From contig JAICVE010000161.1 in the NCBI GenBank assembly GCA_025935475.1, positions 1 to 6,558 of the forward strand: DNA of 6,558 bases, written 5' to 3'. The position numbers and the translations under genes are program-made. The notes beneath the pieces are model-generated. The model saw only the letters and a program-made list of their open reading frames with translations. It searched no databases and was not told the DNA's origin. Shown piece after piece: positions 5,940 to 6,558 of this stretch. Numbering within the stretch: position 1 is the first letter of the stretch; every line of letters begins with the position of its first letter. The DNA comes from Nitrospira sp. (lineage in GTDB: Bacteria; Nitrospirota; Nitrospiria; Nitrospirales; Nitrospiraceae).

Positions 5940-6558
5940 CATGCGATAGTTCGGCGCTTCTTTGGTAATGATGACGTCGTGCACATGGCTTTCGCGGAGT
6001 CCTGCGACCGTCTGGCGGATGAACGTCGCATTCTTTTGGAGTTCGGGAATCGTCTTGCATCCGCAATACCCCATTCCGGACTTGAGCCCTCCGACGAGCT
6101 GGTAGATGACCGCCGACAAGGGTCCCTTGTACGGCACGCGTCCTTCGATGCCTTCCGGCACGAGCTTTTGGGGCGGACGGCCGCTCTGGCCATACCGATC
6201 GCCACCGCCTCGTTCCATGGCGCCGATCGATCCCATGCCTCGGTACACCTTGTACGTTCTCGCCTGGTAAAGCACGGTCTCTCCGGGGGATTCCTCTGTC
6301 CCGGCGAGTAATCCGCCCAACATGACCACGGAGGCCCCGGCCCCCAGCGCTTTGCTGATATCGCCCGAAAACTTGATGCCCCCATCCGCCACAATCGGAA
6401 CTCTGCTGCCTTCGAGAACCTTGGCGCAATCGGCAATCGCGGTCAGTTGCGGCATCCCTGAACCAGATACGATGCGCGTGGTACAAATTGACCCGGGTCC
6501 CACCCCGACCTTGACCGCATCGACACCGGCGTTCAGCAAATCTTTGGCCGCCTCCGCA
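5928..6558 (-). CDS. guaB: Inosine-5'-monophosphate dehydrogenase (C-terminal 209 codons, 5' part outside window)
   Basis: This enzyme oxidises IMP to XMP with NAD+, the committed and rate-limiting step of guanine nucleotide synthesis; it is a cytosolic tetramer. The window holds about the last 40% of the protein. The open frame reaches the right edge and begins with AEAAKDLLNAGVDAVKVGVG. The active-site loop GPGSICTTR carries the catalytic cysteine, encoded at 6485-6483. Next come VADGGIKFSGDI with its IMP-phosphate-binding glycines, AGTEESPGE, the YRGMGSIGAM segment, the mobile flap around DRYGQS, and LVPEGIEGRVPYKG. The C-terminus is SHVHDVIITKEAPNYRMDWE. An apparent internal TTG start at 6539 is not a real start, because conserved sequence continues upstream of it. 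The CBS domains and N-terminus lie outside. guaA follows on the same strand, giving the classical guaBA order. No disabling change is visible. Confidence 0.98.
   Translation of the reverse strand, partial: AEAAKDLLNAGVDAVKVGVGPGSICTTRIVSGSGMPQLTAIADCAKVLEGSRVPIVADGGIKFSGDISKALGAGASVVMLGGLLAGTEESPGETVLYQARTYKVYRGMGSIGAMERGGGDRYGQSGRPPQKLVPEGIEGRVPYKGPLSAVIYQLVGGLKSGMGYCGCKTIPELQKNATFIRQTVAGLRESHVHDVIITKEAPNYRMDWE

Noticed and set aside
5831..6486. Overlapping minus-strand frames of 201 and 213 codons in the guaB region
   Set aside because: They are other frames of the guaB coding sequence, whose own frame carries all the IMP dehydrogenase motifs.
6537..6539. TTG as the start of a short guaB gene
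   Set aside because: Conserved IMP dehydrogenase sequence (AEAAKD) continues upstream in frame to the window edge, so the gene is cut by the window, not short.

Overview
The window is an ordinary, tightly packed chromosomal housekeeping block with about 58-60% G+C by eye. All six genes I can support lie on the minus strand, so transcription runs from the right edge to the left. In that order they are guaB (5' part outside the window), guaA, an RsuA/RluB-family rRNA pseudouridine synthase, aspS, aroC, and an ABC-transporter ATPase whose 3' part is outside the window. All are intact where visible, and I see no transposase, phage gene, CRISPR array, tRNA or rRNA. The organism looks like a Nitrospira-type bacterium (Nitrospirota). 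That is inference: it rests on the style of the proteins and on a palindromic intergenic element between aspS and aroC that resembles dispersed repeats I recall from Nitrospira genomes.

Layout from right to left. At 5928-6558 is the C-terminal 209 codons of IMP dehydrogenase. At 5812-5927 is a 116-base gap with an inverted repeat that reaches back over the guaB stop codon. At 4255-5811 is GMP synthase (an in-frame TTG at 5826 is a longer alternative start). After 9 bases, 3391-4245 is the pseudouridine synthase. After a single base, 1626-3389 is aspartyl-tRNA synthetase with a GTG start. At 1488-1625 is a 138-base gap almost filled by a 125-bp imperfect palindrome. At 324-1487 is chorismate synthase, and at 1-291 is the ABC ATPase, separated from aroC by 32 bases that hold an 8-codon mini-ORF. 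No gap exceeds 300 bases.

GuaB and GuaA are consecutive enzymes, IMP to XMP to GMP. The pseudouridine synthase and AspRS serve translation, AroC makes chorismate, and the ATPase belongs to the ModF/YlmA-like group. The very short spacings of guaA-rluB-aspS suggest one transcript with coupled translation. Whether aroC and the ATPase belong to it depends on what the palindrome does to RNA passing through it.

I find no undescribed enzyme system. The best leads are non-coding or fine-scale: the palindrome, whose edge overlaps the aroC ribosome-binding site; the inverted repeat over the guaB stop; and a His residue in AspRS associated with non-discriminating enzymes.
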